Positions 25,639 through 37,249 of a stretch of 64,000 bases of DNA are shown piece after piece. Positions within the stretch are counted from its first letter, which is position 1; each line of letters opens with the position of its first letter. Source of the DNA: Melastoma dodecandrum. Its lineage: Eukaryota > Streptophyta > Magnoliopsida > Myrtales > Melastomataceae. A program made the position numbers and the translations under genes. Under the pieces are notes generated by a model. That model was not told the DNA's origin, searched no databases, and was given only the letters and a program-made list of their open reading frames with translations. The stretch covers positions 27,061 to 91,060 of the forward strand of contig JARUPY010000092.1 in NCBI GenBank assembly GCA_029817715.1, written 5' to 3'.

Positions 25639-26803
25639 GAGGCGAAGCTGGGGTCACATTGTTTGGATCAGGTTGTTTGGACATTGTTAGTTTGAAGGTT
25701 GGACATTTTTAGTTTGAAGGTTGATGAGATGATTCGGGGTTTGGATTTGTATGCTAGAACCTTTTTTGTTTTTCAGTTAGCTAGATTATTGGCAAGTTTT
25801 TAGTCATTGTACTTCTACGATAACTTAAAACTTGCATCTTCGTGTCAAATTCTCTGGGAGGCAATGAGCAGCCTCCACAGGTGTATCTCCCTCAGACAGA
25901 AGGCTGGAGCAGTACGTAATCAGCGAGAAAAGCCAGGCAGATGGTCTGTTATTTCAGATTTCTATGTAAACCTCGTGCCACAGGTTTTCTTGTCGATTTA
26001 CATTGTCTTTTCCGGGTTCTGATGATGGTGATGCAGCAAAACAGCAGAATCTAAACCCTCCTTAGTTATCTTATTCTTAGTCTGACCACTGAAAGATAAT
26101 AAAAATCGTGCAGAGGCTGGCCACAAGGCGAAAGGGGGATCCCATGTATAGTTGAAGGAGACGGAACCGCTTGGCAGTATGGGATTGCCGCTGTTGACAA
26201 GACATGCATCCCCCCGGGGGTGAACAGGGACGGGTCGATGGTATCAGGGGAATGGAAACCCTCGCATTTCATCTTGGTTTTGGATTGCCAGCACTGGCAG
26301 TTGTTGGCTACCGTCACTCTCCACTCGTGTTTTCCTTTTACTTGTTAACATTGCCAAGGGTGAGGCTGTCCTCCAAAGTGCACTTGCCTAGCCCTAAGAA
26401 AACGCAGAGAAATCATAAAAACAAACAGAAAAAAAGCGCCTAATCCAATCGATTGTCACGACAACGAAACAGAGGAAAACGATGGCAGGAAACGTAATCC
26501 GGGAAGCGCTTACTCGTCGACCTTCTTCTGTCTGCCTTCTACCGAGGGACATGCAAGAAGAACTTGCATACATAGATAGCTATGAAGAAAATATCACTTT
26601 TGCATGCATGGTGAGATCTCTCTCTCTTTTTTCGTGGCTTTTTCCTTTTTGGGTTTGATCATATGCTTCCAAATGAATAAGTTCAATGAATCGAGCTTGT
26701 TGGATAGTAAATATAATCTTTACTTATTGGGCATGCAAATGATATGAAAACGAAGTAATAATATGTGGTCGGCTACCATCATGACATCCATTGAAAAATC
26801 GGG
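25639..26803. other. Intergenic region after the acidic-protein gene
   Basis: Likely 3' UTR followed by unclassified DNA. A short open frame from an ATG at 26482 runs about 43 codons to a GT, but I recognise nothing in it. Confidence 0.45.
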
Positions 26804-26811
26804 AAACTAAT

Positions 26812-27644
26812 GGAAGCGGCTAAAATCCTACGCACAGGAGATTAAGTAATTTTTTTTTTTTATTTTATGAAACTTTTTCGTACATTTTTACGAAATTTTT
26901 TAGTTTTACGAAAAATTTTCGTAATTGGCTTAAAAGGCTTCGTAAAATATTTGCAAAAATATACGGGCTTCTACGAAATTTTGAAATGAGCTTCCTAAAA
27001 ATGTATAAATTTTAACAGTAACAATTTCGAAAAATATGAAATTTTTTAGATTTACGAAAAAATTTCTTAATGGGCCGAATGATTTTTGTAATGGGTCGTA
27101 AAAATATACGGGTTTTTCCGAAATTTTTTAATGGGCATCGTAAAAATGTACAAACTAAAATAATAATCTTTTCGTAAATTACGAAAAATCCTTATGAATA
27201 ATTAATAAATAGTGATCAGGTTTGTAAATCAATTTAAAAAAATCGTAAAAATGTATGAAAATTTTTTGTAAATTTTAGAAATTTTCGTAATTTTTTAATC
27301 GTACTCCGAAACAGAGAAATTACAAAAATTTTTCGTACATTTTTACGAAATTTTTTCATAAATTACTTTAGATTTACGAAACGCTTTCACTGTTTATTAA
27401 CTATTCATAAGGAATAGAAGCTCCCTCGTTTTTGTTTACAAAAATTTTCGGAATGGGCCTAGAAGCTCCATAAAAGCTTCGTAAAAATATACGGGCTTTT
27501 ACGAAATTTTGAAGTGGGTTTCGTAAAAATGTACAGTGACTAAGAGTAACAATTTCGTAAAATACGAAAATTTTTCGTAAAACTAAAAAAATTTAAACGT
27601 AAAAAATGGCTTAATCTCACGTGCGTGGGATTTTAGTCTCTTCC
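26812..27644. mobile_element. 833 bp palindrome-rich TIR element (MITE)
   Basis: The ends are inverted repeats: GGAAGCGGCTAAAATCCTAC on the left and the reverse complement of GGAAGAGACTAAAATCCCAC on the right. The repeat continues inward through GAGATTAAG and TTTAGTTTTACGAAAAAT. A perfect 8 bp target duplication, AAACTAAT, lies at 26804-26811 and 27645-27652. The interior consists largely of short TACGAAA / TTTCGTA words in both directions, so the strand can fold back almost along its whole length. There is no coding capacity. The TSD size fits hAT or a MULE variant; the termini do not settle which. Confidence 0.85.
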
Positions 27645-27652
27645 AAACTAAT

Positions 27653-28394
27653 CAACTTTCATGAACCCAAAACGTTTTTTTTTTTGATATTTTAGTTGGG
27701 CCTTAATGAATGGGCCAGAAATTATTCGGCCCATAAATATATGGGCAATATTTCTACTCCGATTCATCCATCCATGCATCTGAAATCGATGAACCTCCTC
27801 CTCTCCATCGACATTACTCCAACCATGGACAGAAAAACTCAAATCATGGGGATAAGTGATCAAATACAAGAAGAAGGGCCTTGTGTTGCTAACCAAGTCA
27901 ATTGCTTTTAGTTGTTAGTGAATGATAGAAGACACTCAAGTGCTTCTTACAACACGATAATTATCCTTCATTAATCATCTCTCACTAATTGTTTTGAGAG
28001 CATCACTGTAGTTGCTCCGATGTTAAACACCACCTCATTTCTACATAGAACGGTTTCATGCACAGATTTTATGCAAATAATCTAAAATGTTAACACGGGA
28101 AAGAAGAAGAAGATGATGACTCTGAATTTTATTCCATGGCCCCAAGTAGTAGTAGTAGTAGTAGTAGTGTGCTCCGACGAAACTTTTGCAGTACTTGGGT
28201 AATCTTGTTCTGTTCAATGCCGTTAATGGCATGTTTACTATGATCTGTTAATCCTTTTGCGGCCGTCGAAGTTGGATGAATTGATGAAACACGAACTTTT
28301 AGCGTTTTATCCGCTGATAATTTGGGTGGGAGGGACAATGAAGGACTGATTGTTGTACCTAACAGAGTTGCCTGTCGATTGATAATTCCGAGTT
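27653..28394. other. Intergenic region before the GH79 pseudogene
   Basis: No gene is supported. It contains an (AGT)6-7 trinucleotide run near 28146-28168. Confidence 0.45.
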
Positions 28395-29130
28395 CCTAGG
28401 ATTCTCCCGAGGTTGCCTGTCAATGTCCCGATGGGACGAGCTCAACGACTTCTTCAAACATGCCAGGGTACGAGAAGAGACTTCTAATTGCTAAGGCATT
28501 TGTCATTCATCAGATTAGCCACGCTGAAATGGGTTGATTTCCGGTAAGTTGATGCAAGGCGATAGTCACGTTCGGCCTGAATGCAGTTATACGGGAGGAC
28601 GGTTGAATCTGATGGATCAGTAACCGGACCCTGGAACTTGACCAATGCCAAAGCACTTCTCCAGGACACTGAATCGCTGATACACATTCCATGACTGGGA
28701 ACTGTGTCAGGAAAAAAATTCCTTCTTGCTGATCCGATCTCAAGATATTTTCCAGAGTTCTCCACATAAGTTGATTTGTGATTCTCCCTCTCAGGAAATG
28801 AGTTGAGCGGTAAAGGAATCGGGGCTCGGGTCACCGCGGCACAATATGCATCAACCTGCAGGAACTACACGTCCTCACACCCAGCGGGTGGGTTCTTCGA
28901 GGAGAACTGGTTCAAGGAAATCGTCCACCTGACCAATTGCACCCTCCATGTCCGCACACAGCATTTCTACAGCCTCGGCGCAGGAGCTGAAGATCACCTT
29001 AAGGACAAGATCCTCGATCCATCATTTCTGAATGGCATCGCGGGGACATTCAACCCAGTGCAGAGTATACTGAACAACTCTGGGAGCTCCTCCGTAGCGT
29101 GGGTTAGTGAAGCAGGCTGGGCTGTCAACA
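28395..29130 (+). pseudogene. GH79 heparanase-like pseudogene fragment
   Basis: Successive pieces match plant heparanase-like (glycoside hydrolase 79) proteins in the family order, but in different frames: FSRGCLSMSRWDELNDFF (about 28405-28475), then IVTFGLNA and DGSVTGPWNLTNAKALL (about 28560-28665). After a CAG acceptor at 28795 come GNELSGKGIGARV, PAGGFFEENWFKEIV, HFYSLGAGAEDHLKDKILDP and SVAWVSEAGWAVNRG. GNEL carries the acid/base Glu region and SEAG the nucleophile region. The segment normally lying between the QYA and GGFF motifs is missing, the N-terminus is absent and frameshifts break the early part. It cannot encode a complete enzyme. It runs directly into an ATase fragment. Confidence 0.82.
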
Positions 29131-29179
29131 GGGGCGGCTTGTTTGACGCTACGTTAGCTGCAGCATTGATTGTGACAAG

Positions 29180-29640
29180 CCGAGGGAGAAGTACGACGTG
29201 GGGATATTCGGCGATTGCCGTCCGTCCTATGTGGCTCTCCATGCCCTGCAGCACCGCGGGCAAGAGAGAACGGGGATTGTATCCGTGGAGAAAAAGGTGC
29301 TACACTCAGTCACCAGGTTAGGCTCGTCTTGGAGTTGTTCACCCCCTCGAAGCTCAATTAACTTACTGGTAGCTCGGCCATCAGATATGTCTGGTATTCG
29401 ACTGCCGGGTCTTCCATGTTGAAGAATGTCCAGCCTTTGTTGCAGGTTGGTCTCATATTTAGGAGCTTGATGATTGATCCGGTCGTGGTTCCACGTCTGT
29501 TGTAAGTCCTTGTAATTTTCTCTCTCGCATTGCAGGATATAAGTTCGGCTTTGTCGGAGTGGCGTCCAAACAGGAACTTGGTGAATTACTAGACCCTAAG
29601 GGCGCAAGGTTGATGGAGTGTGCTTGCTACAACGTTTTCC
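29180..29640 (+). pseudogene. Amidophosphoribosyltransferase (ATase, purine synthesis) pseudogene fragment
   Basis: The reading DKPREKYDVGIFGD, then YVALHALQHRGQERTGIVSV, is the start of the glutaminase domain of plastid ATase, the first committed enzyme of purine synthesis. Further on come YSTAGSSMLKNVQP (about 29390-29440) and GYKFGFVGVA, then NLVNY in a shifted frame (about 29540-29590), all in family order. The catalytic Cys that follows propeptide cleavage is lost: the family has Cys-Gly-Val-Val-Gly where this copy reads Tyr-Asp-Val-Gly. An 89 bp GT...AG insert splits the fragment, and stops follow. Only the N-terminal glutaminase part is present; there is no PRPP-binding domain. Not functional. 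Confidence 0.85.
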
Positions 29641-30156
29641 CACTGAGGGTAAGGCAGAATTTCCCAGAAGAGAGGAGTATTGGGAGGATTCTGAGACTAG
29701 CACGATGGTGCAGACACATTAAGCAGGAACAACAAAAGCGCAGCCACTCAAGGCAAGCCAATAATCAAGTAGAGCTCATCTGCTTCCGAGAACCTAGTTC
29801 TGCTAGTTTCCAGATTGATATTCTTGAGCATGTATATTTTCCTTCCCTTAAGCCGGGAAGTTTGCAGAGAGAACAACAACAGTAAAAGTGACCAAAATGA
29901 AGATTGTTCTTCGACACGAAGAAGATAATGTAATTGTCATGTAAACTAGCCCTTCAATGCCCCGGGTGTTCCAAATTAAATATTATCACCCTAAATGGCC
30001 TTGGAATTAACTATTCCACACTGTGAACAAGGAAAGTTTTCATAATAAACAATCATTCTCAGATGACCTTGGATCTTTTAATCAAAGGGTTGGTCCCAGT
30101 TCAACATATTTCACAGCCAATGAAGCTGGCATGTGCTGAGCATCTGATCAGGAAAC

Positions 30157-32288
30157 TCATTGTCGTGCAGCTCCAGGTAATAAGCTTGCAAGTGATGGTA
30201 CTCCTTGACTCCTCATTTCTTCCTGAGCTCGTCTCATTTCCTCAGGATCTGTTGCCCAAATATAAGAGCAGTGAGAATCATCAAAAGTAAAACAAGTTCT
30301 TGCTATCCGTCAATCTCCCAGCAGCTGACACAGCGCAACCATATAGCAACTGGGCATCAGCCCACTCAAATACTCTACTATCTACTAATAGGATCAACAC
30401 GACATGATAGATCATGCCGATGGTACTTACCCATGTTCTCCACCATCTTCGGCATCAGGAACATGACAATGAGCATGAACCCCACCATCAAACCCATCGG
30501 GCTTTTCACAACTGACATTATTGAGAACGGTTCCCTTATCTGCCAAGAATTTCAAATAAGAGAGAAATTAACTAACACAATATGGCAACGCAATTACCCA
30601 GCAACAGGAAAATGAAAACGTATGATTGAATCAGAACCTCATAATATTGTTCTTCTCTCAAAGGTTCCAACACCAACTCATTCAAGCTCCGACGAGTCTC
30701 GGTCAAGGCTGCCTGAACTTTTCCCGGATGTCTAGCACTGACATCTACTCGAACCTTCAAAATAGTACAAATTATAATCACTGAAGGGGTGGGAAAATTC
30801 TTGTAGAGAAACCGAAAAATCAAATAGCACCTACCGGAGAAAAGAAATAACCAATGGCGGCAACTTCAATCAGGTGAGTCCCAGCAGAGATGTTGTGACT
30901 ATTGTTGCCAATTATGGAGGAAACAAATATCCAAGAATACTAGTAACCCCAAAAGTAGCAGCACATGAAGATAATCCCACTATTTTTGCTTGTCCTTTTT
31001 GGTGAGCCCATTAATTTTCATATAATAGCACAAATAAATAGGGAAAAAAATCCAACTGGTAATTGAACAACATTTTAGGAAGAGCAAGGAAGGATACAAA
31101 GAGAAATATCCATCTGGTCGGAGAAAGGTAATCTTTCTGCCGCCGTTGAGGATTACTTTGGCATCTGAAAGTTTTCCAGAGACACCAAATGCTTGCACAG
31201 CCAACCCTGAAAAAGGAAATTTAGACATTAGAACTAAACATGATCTTACCAAAAAGAATGGTCGAACAGGAACTTCGTCGAATACTCGAATTAGAGAACA
31301 AGCCCTATGAAATGCTAAAGTCAAAACAAAATATCACTGACATTGATCCGATAGCATCCTACCAACACCCAGACAAAGCATTGGACCATAAGAATCAACT
31401 ACAGTGTTCAATCTAATGCAAAAGCATCTTCCATTTGAGGAAACGAGCACCTGATTGGTACCCTCAAATTTCCCATACATTCTTCACATCATTGTTACTC
31501 GCGGATGAACCATGCTGACTAAAGCAGATGCTCAAAATTTTAATTTTGCATGACAAGAACTGTACATATAACAACTCCTTTGCCTCCTCATATTGATTTA
31601 TAAGTATATCTTGAAAATAATTAGTCTCATTTCAATATCATGGTTATAGATACAATGATGCCACTCCAATTTTCCAAGACGCAATTCCATACCAGATTTG
31701 GGATAACAGATAACTATTAAAATCATAAGCCATCTGATCTTGTTGCATAATCCTTGAATCCCAGCAAGAAATCGTGTCGATCGGAGGACTGCAAGTCCAA
31801 CAAGCCTCTCAAAAAAAACCCCAGGACCCCATATGAACCCTATTCTAGCAGCATCCAACTACAAAAAACCATCTCCCAAATTCAACTAATAGCCTAAAAC
31901 CGATCTGCCAATAACTCTACGGTATTACCAAACCAATAAAACTATACAATCAATCATAAAGAACCCGTCGCCATAATAAAAACCCAGATACACGCCCAAT
32001 CAAGGAACAGTCTACCGCACAGAAAGTCGTCCAAACCTGGGATCTTAACGCGGCCGTTGATGGTGAAACCTTCAGCCGACCTGCCACGCCGCAACACCAC
32101 GAAATCAACCCAACAAAGAGAAAAACAATCAAATCTTTCACATCTAGTACAATTTTTCTTCAATTCACAAAAAAGGAAGATCTCTAGAAATCAAACCCGG
32201 GAGACGCAGAGCTTCCGGAAGAGAAGGGGGCGAACGAGAGCAGAAGCGAGAGCGATACGAGGAGTAGACTCAGTCGGCAGGATCTCAT
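30157..32288 (-). CDS. EMC7: ER membrane protein complex subunit 7 (EMC7)
   Basis: Seven exons on the minus strand give 208 residues: 32288-32197, 32080-32037, 31206-31098, 30898-30835, 30754-30638, 30539-30431 and 30248-30157. EMC7 is a lumenal, membrane-anchored subunit of the EMC, the insertase for tail-anchored and multipass ER proteins. A signal peptide (MRSCRLSLLLVSLSLLLS) is followed by the beta-sandwich domain (GFTINGRVKI, LRPDGYFSFHNISAGTHLIE, GYFFSPVRVDVS). Next is the conserved REPFSIMSVVKSPMGLMVGF leading into the single membrane segment, and the cytosolic tail with DPEEMRRAQEEMRSQGVPSL. All phases agree. The gene is divergently oriented to the transporter gene that starts 1.6 kb away. 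Confidence 0.95.
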
Positions 32289-32390
32289 CGTCGAACACAT
32301 CGAGAGGAGTCAAAACGCTTAAGACTCGGGTCCGTCCTTTCGTTCGAGTTGGTGTCCGAGTAACGACAAGGGGAGGACTGGGGACACCCC

Positions 32391-32407
32391 GGGGGGGGGG
32401 GGGGGGG
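32391..32407 (+). repeat. 17-base homopolymer G tract upstream of EMC7
   Basis: An uninterrupted G run follows CCCC, about 100 bp upstream of the EMC7 start codon. Exact length is uncertain for the usual assembly reasons. Confidence 0.85.
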
Positions 32408-32596
32408 TTTGCATGTCGTGGGCTTTGTCTAAATGGTCCGGCCCATCATGTGTAGCCCAAAATAACACCCTTTCTAGAGCATATTCCAATTCCACCCACA
32501 ATATCCGTTTACCCGAAGCTATTGTTAGTGTCTCATTATCATAGCCGGATTGCCGGCTGCCCCAAGTTAATCGAGTCATTTTGATGGTTTTGATAC

Positions 32597-33243
32597 AGTG
32601 TTGTCAAGGCGCCACGCCTCGCTCGCCTAGGCGCTCGGGCAAGGCGAGGCGCGGCCAGCTCGCCTTTTTAGGGCTAGGGCGGGCGCTATGCAGAAGGCGA
32701 TCGCCTCGGTAGCGCCTTGCCGAGGCATTCGGGCGCCCGGGCTAGCGCCTAGGCGTTCAGCCCAGCCCAGTCCAGTCCTGCCCTGGACAGCTGGGCAGAT
32801 AATATATCAATATTATAATATTGTTTGGTAGTTTTGTAAGGGGCAGAAGCTGATATATCATGTGTTTTGCTGCAAAAGGAGTGCGATTTTGTGGTTTCTA
32901 GTTGTTTCCTTCCCGAGAAATTGAGCAGCGAAGTAGGGAGCGTTAATTACAGTATAAATGGTTGATTGGGGTTTCTTCTGATCCCAAATAAAAGCAAGGA
33001 AATGACATTTGGTTATTCCTGAGGTTAAAAGGAAAATCAACATCCATTGGTTTTGGAATTTTACTTATAATTTGACTTTTCTATTTAAAATTTCTATTAT
33101 AATAAATTATTTTATTCATTATCGCCTAGGCGAGCGCTTCGCCTAGCGCCTAGCGCCTAGGCGAGCGCTTCGCCTAGCGCCTAGCGCCTCGGGCGATGGA
33201 AGCCCTTCCCGCCTTGGTGGCGCCTTAGCGCCTTGACAACACT
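32597..33243. mobile_element. GC-rich TIR element (hAT-like MITE) between EMC7 and the transporter gene
   Basis: The ends are inverted repeats: AGTGTTGTCAAGGCGCC on the left, and GGCGCC...GCGCCTTGACAACACT on the right. Both arms are packed with CGCCTAGGCG and GAGCGCTTCGCC words that can pair with themselves and each other. The centre (about 32,770-33,120) is AT-rich and non-coding. Elements with this GTGTTGTCAAGGCG terminus and GCGCCTAGGCG body are common in eudicots. No exact target duplication was seen, so the class is inferred. Confidence 0.75.
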
Positions 33244-33901
33244 CAGTTGTGCAAAGGACTGGCCTGAATTTCATTTACGATATTTTGCTTGGATGGATCA
33301 TGACCCACATGCCAGTTAGATGCTGGTCCCAGGCTAGAATATTAGTGTTTGATCTTCCCACCGACCCCTTTTTAGGACCGACGTGATCACGTTCAGTCTA
33401 AAGACCACAATTTCAGCATCAAGAAGATCCACGAAGAAGTTAAAAGGGATAGATTGCGAGAGTTTGAGGATAAACAAAAAAATAGGCAAGTGATTAGACT
33501 AATTAACAATCAAGAATAACTACTAATAACGACCAGATTGAAAAAAATTCTCTTTTGATCGTCTTCATCTCACATCTAACAATTCCCTTCCATCCCACTT
33601 CTTCTCTTCCCCCTCACCTTTTCCCCATTTTTCACCTATTCCTTCTTTTCTCCCCCTCCCCCCCCCCACCCCCCCATTTGGTTTATTTTGCTTTCTTCGT
33701 CCGGGATAGCGTTTTTCGGGCACCTTTCCTGAATGTTGAAGTGACCCACCACCCGGGATCTGAAGTTGCATCCCGTTTCTTTATAAATTTCGACTCTTGG
33801 TCACCCCTCATTCACCTTTTCTTAGGCTTGACGAGGATTTGTTGTTGTTGTTGTTCTTCTTCTTCTTCTTTTCTGGTCTTGGTCTTGGTTTTCCTGGAGA
33901 C

Positions 33902-36523
33902 ATGGGTTGGAGATATAAGGCGGGTTTGTTCCTCATAGCTGCCGTGGTCATCATCTGGGTTACATCCGCCGAGGTTACCCAGGTTGGTATTCTCGTTGTT
34001 GTTGCCGGTTAAATCCTGGGTTTTGATGTAATATATTGTATTTGGTTGGAGGTGTTCATCGGGGTGCTATTGTTTGGTTGGGTGAATGGAATCCTCGATT
34101 TTAATAAGGGATCCCAAAGTGGAAGTTGTGATGTAGGATCTGATCCGATTTTAGTTTCTGATTGGCTTTGTGTCGGCAGGTAGCTGCAGGTTAAGATGTG
34201 CTAGTATTAGCTTCCTCCGTTTAGTCTTTGAGCTGAATAGGCGTGTTTTCATCTCCCGATGATTTTCGGGACAAGAAGAGATGATCTTGAAAAAGGATGT
34301 CAGTTATATTTCTGACAGGAATCAATCATTGGTCTTTGCGTTAGGAATGATGTTGTACCTTTTACTTGTTTCTGAACTACTTTGGTCAGGCATTGGCTGC
34401 CTAACTATAGGTGATCTTTTCATGAATACATTGGCGGTAGACCCGCTATCATTCTCTACGAATGAAGCTTCCGCTCCCTCTTCTGCCTGACTTACTTATT
34501 GGCATTACAGGGGATCTTTACAGACTACAAGCAGCCATTTGCGGTAACATATCTGGGAGCTTCTCTTATGGTGGTTTACATCCCCATAGCTTACTTGAAG
34601 GATTGGTTATATAGATTATGTCGAGATCGGGATTCTAAAGGGAGTGGGACTGCTGAAAGCAATCAAACTTCATCTGGGTTTTCTTCTCCCCTGAAGTACA
34701 TAGGAGGGCAGAGTATATTCGAAATAGAAGGTTCACTGACAAGAAAAGATAGTGAACTGGACTTGGGTGCTGAAGAAGAGGGAAGGCCATTGGTTTCAAG
34801 AAACAAAGAAGATGTTACCGCCCCCAAACCACGGAAAGAGCTTACGACGAGAGAGATAGCAGCATATGGATTTTACATTGCCCCAATCTGGTTTGTCACG
34901 GAGGTATTGCTCTGAGTCAGTCTGGTCTTTTGTATGCATTTTGCACGCTCTTGTTTCCATCATCATCTGAGAAGAGACGGATTTTTCATCCTCTATATTA
35001 GCCTCTCCTTATTTTCTTACCATTGATGTGCTGATTGCAGTACTTATCAAATGCTGCCCTCGCAAGAACAAGTGTTGCTAGTACAACAGTGCTGTCATCA
35101 ACATCTGGACTCTTCACTCTCTTCATTGGCGTTTTCTTGGGCCAAGATTCTTTAAATGCATCAAAATTAATAGCAGTTTTTGTCAGCATGGCTGGTGTTG
35201 CCATGACGACTCTCGGAAATACCTGGGCTCCTGACGATACTCCAGAGAGCGCATCCGGGTAAATCCTTCTTCTTTTATTCACAATCTCCGGGTAAGTGTG
35301 TCTAATCATTCACTCTATAGCATTGCTAATGTTAACATTTACATCTTTTGCATGAAATCCGGCAGAGGAAAGCGTTCTCTTGTAGGAGACCTTTTTGGCT
35401 TGCTTTCTGCCATGTCCTATGGTCTATTTACTGGTAAAATATTGTCATTATACTCACTTTCCTTCTGTTAACTTATAGTTGAGTGATTTTAACCGTTTGT
35501 TATAACTGATGCTCCAGTGCTTCTCAAGAAGTTCGCTGGCGAGGAAGGGGAAGGGGTAGATGTGCAGAAGTTGTTTGGGTACATTGGCTTGTTCACCCTT
35601 GTAGCTCTTTGGTGGCTAGGCAAGTGTTGTTTTTGTTTCAGTTACTTTTAGGTGTATTTTTCTGTAGCAACTTCCCCATGATAGTTCGCTTCCGCCATTA
35701 GATTCTCTCTATTGCTCTCTAACTCCTCCCTTCTTCCAACTTGTAGTGTGGCCTCTCACTGCTCTTGGAATAGAACCCCAATTTTCAATTCCCCATTCTG
35801 CAAAAATGGATGAAGTCGTTTTCGCGAATGGGTTCGTTGGAAGCGTCCTCTCCGATTATTTTTGGTATGTACTGGGCCTTTGTGTCATTTTATTATCCAA
35901 AAAAATCCTTACGATTGGTGATGATTACTTGAGAATGTTCCGCAGGGCATTATGTGTTGTTTGGACAACGCCACTGGTCGCTACATTGGGGATGTCCCTC
36001 ACGATACCACTTGCCATGGTGGCTGACATGATAATCCATGGCCGTCATTATTCTGCGGTTTACATACTAGGATCTGCTCAGGTAATAAGTCGACAAACAA
36101 CTTGCAATAGAAATTCTAATCTCTGTAAACATTGTAGAAAGAACTCTTGCCTTGGTACTGGTTTCCTAACCTCTGCAAATCCATACGATGCCATGTTACG
36201 GGGTTGCTAGTATTGAAATCTATGCATTGTCTGTTGACCAAACAATTGCCTCTAGGTGAAATGTCTTTTGTTGTCGAACTTCCTTGTCCTACAATGAATG
36301 GCTCGTCATATTGTACAATGAATATCCTTCCTGGCACCGGAACCCTAGTAACACCGTCTTCCTGCCTAACTCTTGTGATGGCAGGTCCAGACCCTTTATG
36401 ACTTCTTGTCCTGTGGCTCTTATCAAGTTTCTAGCTTAAGTTCTCTCTATCCTATGGCAGGTGTTTGCAGGGTTTGTAATAGCAAACCTCTCGGATTGGT
36501 TATCAAAGAAGTTGGGTCTATAG
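33902..36523 (+). CDS. EamA/SLC35F-type drug/metabolite transporter
   Basis: Eight exons give 392 residues: 33902-33982, 34511-34903, 35041-35258, 35366-35433, 35518-35619, 35747-35864, 35946-36081 and 36461-36523. It belongs to the drug/metabolite transporter superfamily, in the branch of SLC35F5 and yeast YML018C. The N-terminal [20 protein letters not shown] is a membrane segment, and [20 protein letters not shown] is the next. A hydrophilic loop of about 90 residues with acidic and Lys-rich parts follows, then the helices of the two EamA repeats ([66 protein letters not shown]). The substrate is unknown. Intron 5 uses a GC donor (AG|GCAAGT at 35620). The C-terminus is short ([11 protein letters not shown]). 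Confidence 0.93.
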
Positions 36524-37249
36524 TTGGCCCATAATTTCTCTGGCCAGGCTGCTTTGCGAAACTTATTGGTTGATGTTGACAGCCCCAAAGTTTTGTCGGT
36601 GTCGGTCACCAGTCTTGTTCCAGTATATGATGTTTCTTTATCTGTTGTGGTGGATATGCTGAAACCGGAAGGGGGGCTCAACTGTAAGGAAGTCCCCAAT
36701 TTCTTCCCCAAGAAAGCAAAAGTAGCAGCCAATCATCCATAGATGTGTTGGGAATGGAAAAAATTTTTAAAATCTTTCTGGCTACAGTATGTTTTCAACC
36801 TCGTTCATAGGTTGAATATCTTCATTGTTTTATTCTTTTACGTGGCAGTATAAAAACTTGAGATGGAGTTGATGTGTATAATGGATTTGCTGTTATAAAG
36901 AAACTTTTCTTCCTGCACGGGGAAGAACAACTCCCGAACGATTTTATCCCAGATTGCAGCTTAAGTAAGATCTCGAGTTCGGTCCTGTTATGAACCAACT
37001 CGTTCTACTGAATATATGTTGGCTATACAGGCTCTACCTCAACAGTGTATTGGCCTATGAAGGTCTCAGTGATGCTGAAAGTTTCTCCTTTTGCTTTAGT
37101 GGCCGAACTATCGCGTCCTGTAACTCGTAGATGTGCCTTAATTCTTGTTGCCGTTCCTTCTACAAAACCCGGTGTCACCTTCAGTCTTAGCATTTTTTCT
37201 GCAGTAGATGGATGATCTTGCTATTTTATGGGTGATCTTCTGGCGTGTT
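36524..37249. other. Convergent 3' region between the transporter and SYT genes
   Basis: It holds the 3' UTRs of two converging genes. No further gene was seen. Confidence 0.5.

Noticed and set aside
25307..25690. Arg/Met-rich and His/Pro-rich frames opposite or beside the acidic gene
   Set aside because: They are alternative readings of the GAG/GAT repeat that codes the acidic tail.
30063..30290. Frame resembling the end of a copia polyprotein (LIKGL...)
   Set aside because: The same DNA on the minus strand is the last exon of EMC7 with exact splice phases.
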